46,311 nt of DNA from an uncultured Mucilaginibacter sp. (GTDB lineage: Bacteria > Bacteroidota > Bacteroidia > Sphingobacteriales > Sphingobacteriaceae), in contig CAIPDP010000167.1 in assembly GCA_903863845.1 (NCBI GenBank), positions 1 to 46,311 of the forward strand. The letters run 5' to 3'. Positions 23,482-33,262 of the stretch are shown here, one piece after another (position 1 is the stretch's first letter; each line of letters opens with the position of its first letter). The position numbers and the translations under genes were made by a program. Below the pieces are notes generated by a model. That model searched no databases. It had not been told where the DNA came from and was given only the letters and a program-made list of their open reading frames with translations.

Positions 23482-24357
23482 ATGAATCTAAAACTGACCA
23501 ATTTTAGTACTATCATTATTGTCAATAAAAATCAGGAGCAAACCAAGGCTATCCGGATAAAAACAAAACATTTAAATAGAATTAAACACTATATCGGCGG
23601 AATTGTTGGGGTATTCATTCTTCTAACTTTGTCGATCGTCTACCTTTCATCGAAAGATAGCAAACAAGAACAAGAGAAACAGCAATTATTATCCCAGATC
23701 AATCAGCTGAAAACTAAATTACCAGCAGCTGAAGCCGCCGCTTTAACCAGCAATTCAAACAGTAATACAGCTCAGAATTATATCGAATCGATACAGGGCA
23801 AGCTGCAAAAGATCAACGATTATTTGCGTAAAAGAGGCCTAAAAGGCTTTACTACTAATGATATTGGCGGTGAAAAAAATGCAGATGCTAAACTCAGCGA
23901 TAATGAAAAATACTCATTATATGATGAATACCTTGGTCGGCTCCTGAATAGCGTAGCTTTTACACCAATGGGTTATCCGCGGTTAAGCTCGATCACATCG
24001 GCATTTGGTTATCGTTCAGATCCATTTGAAGCCGGAACTGCTGAGCTTCATCCGGGTATTGATTTCAGGGGGGCTAAGGGCGATCCGGTTCATGTTACTG
24101 CCGATGGCAGAGTAGCATTTACCGGATGGAAGGGTGGCTACGGCAATTGCATTGTTGTGCAGCATAAAAATGATTTTCAAACTTTATACGGGCACCTCTC
24201 ACATATCGATGTTCACGATGGACAAGAAGTGAAAACCGGTGACATCATAGGTAAAGTTGGATCGACCGGCCGATCGACCGGGACCCACCTTCATTACGAA
24301 ATAAGAAAGAATGGCAGGCCTGTTAACCCTGTGAAATTTTTGACGCTCAATAATTGA
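23482..24357 (+). CDS. M23 family metallopeptidase, membrane-anchored
   Basis: 291 residues from the ATG at 23482 (MNLKLTNFST). The ATG at 23431 only adds a short extension. One N-terminal membrane helix (about 37-55), a coiled-coil stretch (60-115), and a LytM/M23 domain: zinc ligands H190 and D194 (HPGID), and H269 and H271 (THLHYE), with GYGNCIVVQHKN and LYGHLS between. The active-site set is complete, so it should cleave peptidoglycan cross-links in the periplasm. It is followed by a bactofilin gene, a pairing seen in many bacteria where the cytoskeletal protein positions the hydrolase. Confidence 0.92.
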   Translation: MNLKLTNFSTIIIVNKNQEQTKAIRIKTKHLNRIKHYIGGIVGVFILLTLSIVYLSSKDSKQEQEKQQLLSQINQLKTKLPAAEAAALTSNSNSNTAQNYIESIQGKLQKINDYLRKRGLKGFTTNDIGGEKNADAKLSDNEKYSLYDEYLGRLLNSVAFTPMGYPRLSSITSAFGYRSDPFEAGTAELHPGIDFRGAKGDPVHVTADGRVAFTGWKGGYGNCIVVQHKNDFQTLYGHLSHIDVHDGQEVKTGDIIGKVGSTGRSTGTHLHYEIRKNGRPVNPVKFLTLNN

Positions 24358-24427
24358 TAGAGGATTCGTTAATCAGTGATTTATTAACTGGTTAATGGAT
24401 ATGTATTTGATTTAAATATTTAAAAAT

Positions 24428-24829
24428 ATGTTTTCCAGGAAGAATAAAGTTGAGCTGGACCAGCAGGTGATAACAACCTTCCTGAGCGAGGGTTGTGTGT
24501 TTGATGGGAATTTGAAAGCACCAGCTTACGTGCGCATTGAAGGACAGATCAAAGGCGATGTAACAATCGATGAGGGATTGATCCTGGGAGAAAAAGGGAG
24601 CATAACAGGTAATATTATTACTAAGGAAATTATTGTTTACGGCACCGTAAACGGAAATATTAATACCCATTCACTTGAGATCAGGAGCACTGGTCGAATT
24701 ACAGGTGACGTGAAGACTCAGGTGCTGCAGGTAGAAACAGGCGGCAACCATAATGGGAAACTCTCAATGTCAGCGCAGAGTAATACTACTTCATCCAAAC
24801 ATGCAAAAGCTGAACCTGTGTCAGCCTGA
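24428..24829 (+). CDS. Bactofilin (polymer-forming cytoskeletal protein)
   Basis: 133 residues: a short N-terminal tail, then the bactofilin right-handed beta-helix (about residues 20-110) with regular repeats such as VRIEGQIKGDVTIDEG, LILGEKGSITGNI and EIIVYGTVNGNI, and a disordered Ser/Thr-rich C terminus. Bactofilins polymerise without nucleotides at the membrane and influence cell shape. Following the M23 peptidase gene by 70 bases, it fits the conserved bactofilin/M23 module that localises peptidoglycan remodelling. Confidence 0.93.
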   Translation: MFSRKNKVELDQQVITTFLSEGCVFDGNLKAPAYVRIEGQIKGDVTIDEGLILGEKGSITGNIITKEIIVYGTVNGNINTHSLEIRSTGRITGDVKTQVLQVETGGNHNGKLSMSAQSNTTSSKHAKAEPVSA

Positions 24830-24853
24830 TTTCGTTTAGAAGTTTCTATTGCG

Positions 24854-24861
24854 TAATTTTG
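24854..24861 (+). promoter_or_regulatory. -7 element upstream of ahcY
   Basis: TAATTTTG (followed by C) matches TAnnTTTG and lies 19 bases before the ahcY ATG. A clear -33 TTTG is not visible at the usual distance. Confidence 0.5.
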
Positions 24862-24880
24862 CGCAAAAATCAGAAACATT

Positions 24881-26200
24881 ATGTCATCATCAGTAGAGAC
24901 AATTTTCGTTAAATCAAAGGTTAAAGATTTGTCGCTGGCCGAGTGGGGCCGCAAAGAAATAGGGCTTGCCGAGGCAGAAATGCCGGGCTTAATGGCTCTT
25001 CGCGCCGAATACGGACCGTCGCAACCATTAAAAGGAGCACGTATCGCAGGTTGTTTACACATGACCATCCAAACGGCCGTGTTGATAGAAACCCTGCAAG
25101 CACTAGGCGCCGAGGTTACCTGGTCATCTTGTAATATATTTTCAACTCAGGATCATGCCGCAGCTGCCATCGCTGCTGCAGGTACTTCAGTTTATGCCTG
25201 GAAAGGTATGAACGCCGAAGAATTTGACTGGTGCATTGAGCAAACACTTTTCTTTGGTGAAGATCGCAAGCCATTGAATATGATCCTTGATGACGGGGGC
25301 GACCTGACCAATATGGTTTTGGACAAGTACCCTGAACTGGTTGCCGGTATCAAAGGCCTTTCAGAAGAAACTACTACAGGTGTACACCGCTTGTATGACA
25401 GGGTTAAGGCCGGTACATTACCTATGCCTGCCATCAATGTGAATGATTCTGTTACTAAATCGAAATTTGATAATAAATACGGTTGCCGCGAGTCGTTAGT
25501 AGACGCTATCCGTCGTGCTACTGATATTATGCTGGCTGGTAAAGTTGCAGTAGTATGCGGTTACGGTGATGTGGGTAAAGGATCAGCAGATTCATTAAGC
25601 AGTGCTGGTGTTCGTGTGATTGTAACCGAGATAGATCCGATCTGTGCATTGCAGGCAGCTATGGAAGGTTACGAAGTTAAAAAACTAACTACCGCTATCG
25701 CTGAAGCTGATATCGTAGTAACTGCTACTGGTAACTGTGATATAGTACGTGAGCAACACTTCCGTGCTTTGAAAGATAAAGCCATCGTATGTAATATCGG
25801 TCACTTCGACAACGAGATCGATATGGCATGGTTAAATACCAATTATGGTGATACCAAAGTGGAGATCAAACCGCAGGTAGATAAATATACTGTCGACGGC
25901 AAAGATCTGATCGTATTGGCAGAAGGCCGTTTGGTTAATCTGGGTTGCGCTACTGGTCACCCAAGCTTTGTGATGAGTAACTCCTTCACCAATCAAACTC
26001 TGGCTCAGTTAGAGCTTTGGTTAAATGCTGATAAATACGAAAACAAGGTATATACCTTACCAAAGCATCTTGACGAAAAGGTAGCCCGTTTGCACCTGGA
26101 AAAAATTGGTGTTGAACTGGAAGAATTAGATCCGCACCAGGCTGAATATATCGGCGTATCGGTTCAAGGTCCGTTTAAGCCGGAATACTACCGTTACTAA
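24881..26200 (+). CDS. ahcY: Adenosylhomocysteinase
   Basis: Hydrolyses S-adenosylhomocysteine to adenosine and homocysteine in the cytoplasm, relieving product inhibition of methyltransferases. The 439 residues show the whole family layout: substrate domain ([35 protein letters not shown]), NAD-binding [11 protein letters not shown] near residue 228, the [21 protein letters not shown] segment and the C-terminal KPEYYRY tail that completes the NAD site of the partner subunit. It has its own promoter and a terminator directly downstream, so it is monocistronic. Confidence 0.98.
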   Translation: MSSSVETIFVKSKVKDLSLAEWGRKEIGLAEAEMPGLMALRAEYGPSQPLKGARIAGCLHMTIQTAVLIETLQALGAEVTWSSCNIFSTQDHAAAAIAAAGTSVYAWKGMNAEEFDWCIEQTLFFGEDRKPLNMILDDGGDLTNMVLDKYPELVAGIKGLSEETTTGVHRLYDRVKAGTLPMPAINVNDSVTKSKFDNKYGCRESLVDAIRRATDIMLAGKVAVVCGYGDVGKGSADSLSSAGVRVIVTEIDPICALQAAMEGYEVKKLTTAIAEADIVVTATGNCDIVREQHFRALKDKAIVCNIGHFDNEIDMAWLNTNYGDTKVEIKPQVDKYTVDGKDLIVLAEGRLVNLGCATGHPSFVMSNSFTNQTLAQLELWLNADKYENKVYTLPKHLDEKVARLHLEKIGVELEELDPHQAEYIGVSVQGPFKPEYYRY

Positions 26201-26233
26201 GGTTAAAGGCAAAAGGTCTTTGCTTTGAGCTTG

Positions 26234-26273
26234 ATAGAAAAAGGCATGGTCGGGAGGCTGTGCCTTTTTCTAT
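26234..26273. terminator. Bidirectional terminator between ahcY and the RidA gene
   Basis: A perfect 13-bp inverted repeat (26234-26246 and 26261-26273; core AGAAAAAGGCA / TGCCTTTTTCT) with a 14-nt loop and T-rich arms on both sides. The right arm contains the RidA stop codon (26270-26272), so it ends both convergent genes. Confidence 0.85.
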
Positions 26274-26659
26274 ATTACTGCAATGCACTCCACCGAAATC
26301 AAAATATTTCCTGGAAAAGGCATTACCTGGGGTGCGCTCCGTGCAGGCGGGTTATTTGCAAAAAAGTGGCTATAAACCTTGTTAATAATTGAAAAATCCG
26401 CGTCAGCTCCACTTACCATAAAAATAGTTGTTTTCACTATTCTGTCAAGGCTGCTACCAGCTTCTACTACTATAGTTTGTAGATTTCGAAATGCTTGCCA
26501 GGCTTGTTCTTCGTAATTATCGCTTATTAGCTTACCGGTTTCAGGGTTCATCCCTGCCATCCCTGAAACGAATATCAAATTTCCGCATATGACAGCCTGA
26601 GGAATGAATGGGTTGAGGCGAGGGACTTTTGCTGTGTTGAAGCTTGTTTTTGATGTCAT
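26270..26659 (-). CDS. RidA family enamine/imine deaminase
   Basis: 129 residues covering one RidA domain. The conserved catalytic arginine is R107 (PPARSAPQV) and the glutamate E124 (ISVECIAV); the LIFVSGMAGMNPETGKL entry strand is also typical. RidA proteins hydrolyse reactive enamines and imines from PLP enzymes, releasing ammonia. Some family members have other roles. Its stop codon lies inside the terminator stem shared with ahcY. Confidence 0.92.
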   Translation of the reverse strand: MTSKTSFNTAKVPRLNPFIPQAVICGNLIFVSGMAGMNPETGKLISDNYEEQAWQAFRNLQTIVVEAGSSLDRIVKTTIFMVSGADADFSIINKVYSHFFANNPPARSAPQVMPFPGNILISVECIAVI

Positions 26660-26715
26660 GATCGATATTCCAAAAGCTGAATTCTAAATTACAAATTTTT
26701 AATAAAAAATTAATT

Positions 26716-27711
26716 TTACTGCCCCTGCTTCTCCCCATCCTCCACCGTGCTGCTCAAATCATACAAGAGCCATTGTTTCTGAGCTATCTGTCGCTTTTTC
26801 GAACGAAGCAGATCTATGAAATCATTGACACCTACAGGCTCGTTGCCATTGCCGTGGATAAGTACTATACTTCCGTTTTGCGCCTGTTGGCCTTTGGCCA
26901 GCCATGCATCAGACCCTATTGGTATCAGCCCGTAATCGGTTACTTTGAAAACAACCTGCTGGTCGGATACCAGGCCCGGAAAGCGGAAAAAGGCAGAAGG
27001 GATCAATCCGTTCTTCAACATCAGCTTTTCAGTGGCAAGTATCTCGTAATCAATATCAGTTCCCGGCTCAAGCAGAAAATTTTCGCGAAGTGGTGCTTTC
27101 GCGCTTACGCGGTGATTGTAGGAATGGTTTACCCAGGTGATCCGAATCTCTCCCGCGTCGCGTAATTTCTTCAGCCAGTCGATATCGGCTGCATGTTTCA
27201 ACATCCATAGGCCACTTACAGAAAGCGCTATCGGTGCGGGTTTTTCAACTTTTTTGAATTCGTTGATCATTTCTGTAAAAAGCCTTCTGTCAAGAGGTTT
27301 ATGCGAAGGACACAGGTCAGCCGTCAAACTTATCCCGGTTTCCGAAGGTATTCCTCTTTCAATGCCGGCATCTTGTATGGTTACAGACTGTTTTTCGGCC
27401 TGTGCAATTGCTTTTTCGTAAGGTGTATTTTTAAAGAAGACACGGGTATCAGCCAATGTCATTTCCTTCACCTGGTAAAAACTGCATTCATTTATCCTGG
27501 TTTGCAGGGTTTGGGGGTTGAGAAGCAGGAAATAATCGCGGCCATTGTTCTCAAAACGACGAAGTATCAACAAGTCTTGCGGAAAATTATGGGCCCATCC
27601 GTAATATACCCGGTAATTGGTGATATTCAGGAAATTTTGCTGTGCTTTTGCCGTCGGCATATAGGCTACTGTCACCAGAAAAACGAATACGAGTTTAAGT
27701 GTTTTGATCAT
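26716..27711 (-). CDS. Polysaccharide deacetylase-like (NodB homology) secreted protein
   Basis: 331 residues with a signal peptide (ending AKAQQ). The second half fits a NodB/CE4 domain: LTADLCPSH with D132, HSYNH with metal histidines H196 and H200, and FRFPG with R243 and P245. Motif 1 is a single Asp (TAD) where active enzymes usually have two (TFDD), so activity on polysaccharide is uncertain. The first 120 residues resemble no known domain. Divergent from pdxJ. Confidence 0.75.
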   Translation of the reverse strand: MIKTLKLVFVFLVTVAYMPTAKAQQNFLNITNYRVYYGWAHNFPQDLLILRRFENNGRDYFLLLNPQTLQTRINECSFYQVKEMTLADTRVFFKNTPYEKAIAQAEKQSVTIQDAGIERGIPSETGISLTADLCPSHKPLDRRLFTEMINEFKKVEKPAPIALSVSGLWMLKHAADIDWLKKLRDAGEIRITWVNHSYNHRVSAKAPLRENFLLEPGTDIDYEILATEKLMLKNGLIPSAFFRFPGLVSDQQVVFKVTDYGLIPIGSDAWLAKGQQAQNGSIVLIHGNGNEPVGVNDFIDLLRSKKRQIAQKQWLLYDLSSTVEDGEKQGQ

Positions 27712-27850
27712 ATCAGCATCAAAAATAAACTAATCCTAAATTTGTTTCTGAAGTTTATGTTGGAATTAGGATATTTACCCCATCAGCTTAGCCGCTATTT
27801 TGTTACTCAATAAGGCATTGTTTGTTGGCAATTCTGAAATTTGAATTCAT

Positions 27851-28567
27851 ATGACCCGTTTATCTGTCAATATCAATAAAATAGCCACCTTGCGCAACTC
27901 GCGTGGCGGAAATAATCCTGATCTGATACAGGTTGCTAAAGACTGTGAGCGATTTGGCGCCCAAGGTATAACCGTACATCCCCGGCCCGACGAACGTCAT
28001 ATCCGTTACAATGATGTTTTCGAACTTAAAAAGATCGTAACAACCGAATTCAATATCGAAGGCAATTGCCAGGAACAGAAATTTGTCGACCTGGTATTAA
28101 CTAATAAACCCGAACAGGTAACTCTTGTTCCTGACGTTTTAGGACAGTTAACCTCAAACCATGGTTGGGATACTATTGCTAACCAGCAATACCTTCAGAC
28201 GATTATCAAAGTATTTAAAGATGCCGGTATCCGTGTATCAATTTTTGTAGATCCTATCGTGGAGATGGTAGAGGCCGCTGCTTTAACGGGTACCGACCGG
28301 ATAGAGCTCTATACCGAAGCATACGCCTCACACTTTCACCAAAACCGGGAAGCCGCAATAACACCCTATGTAAATGCTGCAATTGCCGCACAAAAAGTTG
28401 GCCTCGGTATAAATGCCGGGCACGATCTCGACTTGCATAACCTGCAATATTTTGCCCGGCACATTCCAGGTTTGGAAGAGGTTAGCATTGGCCATGCTTT
28501 AGTAAGTGATGCTTTGTATTACGGGCTTGAGAATACGATTCAGCTATACTTAAGGCAATTGAAATAA
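27851..28567 (+). CDS. pdxJ: Pyridoxine 5'-phosphate synthase
   Basis: Condenses 1-deoxyxylulose 5-phosphate with 3-amino-1-hydroxyacetone phosphate to give pyridoxine 5'-phosphate in the DXP-dependent vitamin B6 pathway. The 238-residue TIM-barrel protein starts [19 protein letters not shown], with the conserved substrate loop [11 protein letters not shown], the EGNCQEQKF region, the QVTLVPD strand and a C-terminal [11 protein letters not shown] and [14 protein letters not shown]. Expected length. No pdx partner is nearby. Confidence 0.97.
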   Translation: MTRLSVNINKIATLRNSRGGNNPDLIQVAKDCERFGAQGITVHPRPDERHIRYNDVFELKKIVTTEFNIEGNCQEQKFVDLVLTNKPEQVTLVPDVLGQLTSNHGWDTIANQQYLQTIIKVFKDAGIRVSIFVDPIVEMVEAAALTGTDRIELYTEAYASHFHQNREAAITPYVNAAIAAQKVGLGINAGHDLDLHNLQYFARHIPGLEEVSIGHALVSDALYYGLENTIQLYLRQLK

Positions 28568-28656
28568 AGCCATCTGAGGGTTGGATCGTTCAATCATATC
28601 CTTCTAATACCTACTTTAAATTTCTTGTAAAACCATTGTCACGTTCAGGTTAGGCA

Positions 28657-28688
28657 ATTGTTACTCAGCGTTCAAATTTGTACCTTTG
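28657..28688 (+). promoter_or_regulatory. Bacteroidota-type promoter of gcvP
   Basis: A TTG-containing -33 region (ATTG, 28657-28660) is followed after 20 nt by TACCTTTG (28681-28688), a good -7 element. The gcvP ATG follows at 28716. No glycine riboswitch is visible. Confidence 0.6.
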
Positions 28689-28715
28689 CCCGATAAATAA
28701 AGGGACAATAAATTC

Positions 28716-31607
28716 ATGAAGCTGAACGCAGACTACCAGGAGAAATTTGAGAAAAGGCACATTGCGCCAAATGACGCAGATACTGCCGAAATGTTAAAAA
28801 TAGTTGGCGTAAGCTCACTTGATGAATTGATAGAACAAACCATCCCGGCAAGTATCAGGCTTAAAAATGCTTTAAACCTGCCGCCAGCCAAAAGCGAATT
28901 TGATTACCTGAATACGCTGAAACAAACCGCTTCAAAAAATAAAGTATTTAAGTCGTTCATAGGCCAGGGATATTATGATGTGATCGTCCCTGGTGTTATT
29001 CAAAGGAATATACTCGAAAATCCCGGATGGTATACCCAATATACACCCTACCAGGCCGAGATAGCGCAGGGTCGCCTGCAGGCTTTGCTTAATTTTCAGA
29101 CGATGATCATCGACCTGACTGGGATGGAAATTGCCAATGCCTCCCTGCTCGACGAAGGTACCGCCGCTGCTGAAGCTATGTTTATGCAATACAGCCTGCG
29201 TAAAAATCAGCATGCTAAAACATTCTTTGTTTCAGACGAAGTCTTCCCGCAAACCATCGATATATTAAAAACCCGCTCCGAACCTTATGGGATCGAGCTC
29301 CAAATAGGAGATCACCGTACGGTTGAGCTTAGTGATAATTTTTTCGGTGCGATAGTACAATACCCTGCCGGAAGTGGTGAGGTTTATGATTACACTGGTT
29401 TCGCAACGCTTGCGCATGAGAAAGGCATCAAATTAACTGTAGTGGCCGATTTGTTGAGCCTGGTTCTTTTAACACCTCCGGGCGAATGGGGTGCCGATAT
29501 TGTAGTAGGTTCGGCCCAACGTTTTGGCGTTCCAATGGGTTTCGGTGGGCCGCATGCTGCGTTCTTCGCCACAAGGGAAGAATATAAGCGTTCAATCCCG
29601 GGCCGTATCATCGGTGTAACCATTGACAGTGCCGGTAACTATGCGCTGCGGATGGCCCTTCAAACCCGCGAGCAGCATATCCGTCGCGATAAGGCTACTT
29701 CAAATATTTGTACCGCACAGGCATTGCTGGCTATCATGGCTGGAATGTATGGTGTATACCACGGTCCCAAAGGTTTGAAGCTGATAGCAGAACGTATTCA
29801 TGCGCTGGCTGTACTGTTATCTGAAGCACTGGGTGAACTTGGGTACAAGCAACTCAATTCAGGCTATTTCGATACTTTAAAGTTCAACCTTGGTGAACTG
29901 GTTGGTCCGATCCATGCCGAAGCGTTGAATAACGAAATGAATTTCCATTATACGGGTTCGGAAGTTACCATTTCAATTGACGAAACTACCTCCCCTGAAG
30001 ATATCAAAACTATCGTCCGCTTTTTTGCTAAGGTAAAAGGTAAATCGCTGAGCGACGTGAATTTTGAGGGACTAAAAGCAAATATTACCTCAGTCATTCC
30101 GGTTAATCAGCAAAGAACTACGGCTTACCTGACGCATACGATATTTAATTCGCATCATTCAGAACACGAAATGCTGCGTTATATCAAATCATTGGAAACA
30201 CGCGATTTGTCGCTTTGCCATTCTATGATCGCTTTAGGCTCATGTACAATGAAACTGAACGCAACCACCGAAATGGTACCGGTTACCTGGGCTGAGTTCA
30301 GCAAGATACACCCGTTTGCCCCTGCCGACCAGGTTGGGGGCTATATGCAGTTGTTTGACGAATTGAACAACTGGTTATCAGAGATCACGGGGTTTTCGGC
30401 AATGAGCTTGCAACCGAATGCAGGTGCACAAGGCGAATATGCAGGACTTATGGTTATCCGCGCCTATCACCATGATAGGGGCGATCATCACCGTAATATT
30501 GTATTGATCCCTTCTTCCGCTCACGGAACTAATCCTGCTTCAGCTGCAATGGCTGGTATGAAGATCGTTGTGGTTAAATGCGACGAGAACGGTAACATCG
30601 ATGTGGCCGACCTGAAACAAAAGGCAGAAGAACATCATCATGACCTTTCCTGCCTGATGGTAACTTATCCCTCGACTCATGGTGTTTTTGAGGAAGCGAT
30701 CATCGAGATCTGCGATATCATTCACCAACATGGTGGCCAGGTTTATATGGACGGAGCTAACATGAATGCCCAGGTTGGTTTGACCAGCCCGGCGACTATC
30801 GGTGCCGACGTATGTCACCTTAACCTGCACAAAACGTTTTGTATTCCACATGGCGGCGGTGGCCCTGGTATGGGTCCGATTGGTGTAGCCAAACACCTGG
30901 TGCCTTACCTGCCCGGCCATTCAGTAGTTGATATTGAAAGGGGCAAATCGATTCATGCTATTTCTGCTGCTCCCTGGGGTTCTGCTTCTATATTGATCAT
31001 TTCCCACGCCTATATAGCGCTGATGGGCGGGCCTGGTTTAACTAACGCAACTAAATATGCCATCCTCAATGCTAATTATATCAAGAGTCGCTTGCATCAT
31101 CATTACCCTATCTTATATACCGGTAACAATGGACGTTGTGCACATGAAATGATATTAGACTGCCGTGCATTTAAAATCTTTGGTATCGAAGTGACCGATA
31201 TTGCCAAACGATTGATGGATTATGGTTTCCATGCACCAACTGTTTCATTCCCTGTAGCTGGTACTGTAATGGTTGAGCCAACTGAATCAGAGCCTAAACA
31301 TGAACTCGATCGTTTTTGCGACGCGATGATCTCGATCCGCCACGAAATCGATGATGTGGAAAAAGGTCTTTCCGATAAAGTGGCCAATCCTTTGAAAAAT
31401 GCGCCGCATACCGTTGCTGTTATCACTGCCAATCATTGGGAACATACTTACACCCGACAGAAGGCAGCATTCCCGCTTCCTTATGTAGCCGCATACAAAT
31501 TCTGGCCATCAGTTGGACGGGTAAATGATACCTATGGTGATCGAACCTTAGTGTGTTCATGTCCGCCGCTTGAAAGCTATGCATTTGAAGAAAGTGTGAT
31601 AGAATAA
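28716..31607 (+). CDS. gcvP: Glycine dehydrogenase (aminomethyl-transferring), P protein
   Basis: The pyridoxal-phosphate P protein of the glycine cleavage system: decarboxylates glycine and passes the aminomethyl group to the H protein. At 963 residues it is the fused single-chain form, with both halves present. The PLP lysine is K706 in [21 protein letters not shown], and conserved [12 protein letters not shown] and [18 protein letters not shown] stretches precede it. The N-terminal half keeps FIGQGYYDV and [23 protein letters not shown]. Genes for H and T proteins are not in the window. Confidence 0.98.
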   Translation: MKLNADYQEKFEKRHIAPNDADTAEMLKIVGVSSLDELIEQTIPASIRLKNALNLPPAKSEFDYLNTLKQTASKNKVFKSFIGQGYYDVIVPGVIQRNILENPGWYTQYTPYQAEIAQGRLQALLNFQTMIIDLTGMEIANASLLDEGTAAAEAMFMQYSLRKNQHAKTFFVSDEVFPQTIDILKTRSEPYGIELQIGDHRTVELSDNFFGAIVQYPAGSGEVYDYTGFATLAHEKGIKLTVVADLLSLVLLTPPGEWGADIVVGSAQRFGVPMGFGGPHAAFFATREEYKRSIPGRIIGVTIDSAGNYALRMALQTREQHIRRDKATSNICTAQALLAIMAGMYGVYHGPKGLKLIAERIHALAVLLSEALGELGYKQLNSGYFDTLKFNLGELVGPIHAEALNNEMNFHYTGSEVTISIDETTSPEDIKTIVRFFAKVKGKSLSDVNFEGLKANITSVIPVNQQRTTAYLTHTIFNSHHSEHEMLRYIKSLETRDLSLCHSMIALGSCTMKLNATTEMVPVTWAEFSKIHPFAPADQVGGYMQLFDELNNWLSEITGFSAMSLQPNAGAQGEYAGLMVIRAYHHDRGDHHRNIVLIPSSAHGTNPASAAMAGMKIVVVKCDENGNIDVADLKQKAEEHHHDLSCLMVTYPSTHGVFEEAIIEICDIIHQHGGQVYMDGANMNAQVGLTSPATIGADVCHLNLHKTFCIPHGGGGPGMGPIGVAKHLVPYLPGHSVVDIERGKSIHAISAAPWGSASILIISHAYIALMGGPGLTNATKYAILNANYIKSRLHHHYPILYTGNNGRCAHEMILDCRAFKIFGIEVTDIAKRLMDYGFHAPTVSFPVAGTVMVEPTESEPKHELDRFCDAMISIRHEIDDVEKGLSDKVANPLKNAPHTVAVITANHWEHTYTRQKAAFPLPYVAAYKFWPSVGRVNDTYGDRTLVCSCPPLESYAFEESVIE

Positions 31608-31833
31608 GCCAAAAATAATAATTTTCGGGAATGGGTAAAATAGCACCGATTATTAAATAAAGATTAAATTTTACAATATTGTTGCCGCGCACTTAATTAA
31701 TATGAAATAATTTGGTGTTATTTCGAAAGGTTGGGCTAGTGTTTTGTAACAAGCTTTATATACTGTTAGTATTTCGTTATTTAGTGTAAGGGTTGCATAA
31801 CCTTTTGAAATTTGATGCCGTATAAAGCAACAT

Positions 31834-32253
31834 ATGATGACTAACAACGGCCCCGTAAGTATTTTACTTGTAGACGATGACGAGATAAATAACTTTATCT
31901 CGATTAAACTGATCAAGAAAGCCCTGGCAAATACAGATATCATGGCTTGCCTGCATGGCAAGTATGCTATCGATCTATTATTAGATATCCAGCGCGAAAA
32001 CCCTTCAAATTTACCGGATTATATCCTGTTGGATATCAATATGCCGATCATGAATGGCTGGGAGTTTCTGGACGAATATACCCGCCTTAATATCGATCCG
32101 CTGGGTAAATGCAAAGTTTATATTATATCATCATCCGTGTTCAGCAACGACATTAACAAGGCCCGCTCATACCCCATCGTAAAAGACTTTGTTTCAAAAC
32201 CACTGAACGTAGATAAGATCAAAGAGCTTTTTGCCGTAGAAAATCACGCCTGA
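31834..32253 (+). CDS. Single-domain response regulator
   Basis: 139 residues forming only a receiver (CheY-like) domain. Acidic pocket around D14-D16 (LLVDDDE), phosphoacceptor D67 (LLDINMPIMNGWEF), Ser/Thr at IISSS near 99-101 and lysine K122 in VSKPL. No output domain. Such stand-alone receivers act with hybrid kinases or as phosphate relays; the partner is not nearby, and the PAS-domain protein at the left edge is too far to claim as one. Confidence 0.92.
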   Translation: MMTNNGPVSILLVDDDEINNFISIKLIKKALANTDIMACLHGKYAIDLLLDIQRENPSNLPDYILLDINMPIMNGWEFLDEYTRLNIDPLGKCKVYIISSSVFSNDINKARSYPIVKDFVSKPLNVDKIKELFAVENHA

Positions 32254-32275
32254 TTTTTTGTTGAAATGTTTGAAT

Positions 32276-32354
32276 GTTGTCCCGATAGCTATCGGGATGT
32301 AGTAACTTTTAAACTTTCAGCAATAAATAACATCCCGATAGCTATCGGGACAAC
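32276..32354. repeat. Paired palindromic repeat (inverted 25-nt arms)
   Basis: Two 25-nt arms, 32276-32300 and 32330-32354, are perfect reverse complements of each other, and each holds the palindrome TCCCGATAGCTATCGGGA. They flank 29 bases. They lie between the convergent ends of the response regulator and MBL hydrolase genes. Same family as at 6195-6407, 40301-40427 and 44278-44429. Confidence 0.85.
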
Positions 32355-32364
32355 GTTCCAACTA

Positions 32365-33138
32365 TCAACTCTGGGCTGAAACAGAAAATACTTCTCCATC
32401 ATATTTCACGTTACCTACCGGGTTTGATTTGGCGTGATAAAACAAACAAGTATAACCTTCTTTCGCTGCAATCTTTCCATATTCTTCCCGCAATTGCATC
32501 GCTTTACGCCCATCAAAATCATATTTTGCAATAAATTTCCGTAGCAGCTGCTCTGGCTCTGGTAGTTCGTCTCCTCCAAAAAAGCATTTTTCGCCTCGGT
32601 CATCTATCCAGAAAACCTGGTGTTTGGGGCAATGACCGCCGGATAATTCATATCGTATGCCTGGCTTTAATTCACCTGAATCTTCTACAAACAGGATGTT
32701 TACCGCGCCGTTTAAAGCTTCAAATATCTCCTGGTGATAAGAAGATGACTTGCCTGTAATTGCAAACTCCCATTCGCCTTTCTGGATAACATGGGTGGCC
32801 TTGGGGAAACTGGGAACCAGTTTACCACCGCGTTCCACAACAAGCCCACCGGAATGATCGTAATGCAAATGCGACATCAGCACCAGCGTCACTTCGTCAG
32901 GATCATAACCCGCATTGCGGATATGCTGGTGGATGAACAGTTCGTCGCGGGTATCTTTATAACCCAGGCCGGTATCGAATACGATCAGGTCGTTTGCAGT
33001 TTTAACCAGGAATGGGTTTACATGAATGAAAAGAGATCCCGGCCTGTCGCGGAAATTATCAACCTGGGGGTCAAAGGGTATGAATTTTTTTGAAGAATCT
33101 ACTGAATATGATCCTTCGCCTAATGCGTAAATCTCCAT
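32365..33138 (-). CDS. MBL-fold metallo-hydrolase
   Basis: 257 residues with the metallo-beta-lactamase motif HLHYDH (H90, H92, D94, H95), the early DTGLGYKD loop, the GHCPKHQ histidine near 170 and the FFGGDELP aspartate. No signal peptide, so cytoplasmic. Family members include lactonases, glyoxalase II and many hydrolases; the substrate cannot be named. It is convergent with the response regulator across the paired repeat. Confidence 0.9.
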   Translation of the reverse strand: MEIYALGEGSYSVDSSKKFIPFDPQVDNFRDRPGSLFIHVNPFLVKTANDLIVFDTGLGYKDTRDELFIHQHIRNAGYDPDEVTLVLMSHLHYDHSGGLVVERGGKLVPSFPKATHVIQKGEWEFAITGKSSSYHQEIFEALNGAVNILFVEDSGELKPGIRYELSGGHCPKHQVFWIDDRGEKCFFGGDELPEPEQLLRKFIAKYDFDGRKAMQLREEYGKIAAKEGYTCLFYHAKSNPVGNVKYDGEVFSVSAQS

Positions 33139-33262
33139 TTATTGGTTTGCGGCTTTGTTAGTGTGCTTTGTTATAAATAGGAGCAGGCCATCATTTTGAG
33201 TTCCACTCTAAAGCACATCTGCACATTTCTCTATATCTTTACTGTTTTAAAGGGTCAAAGAT

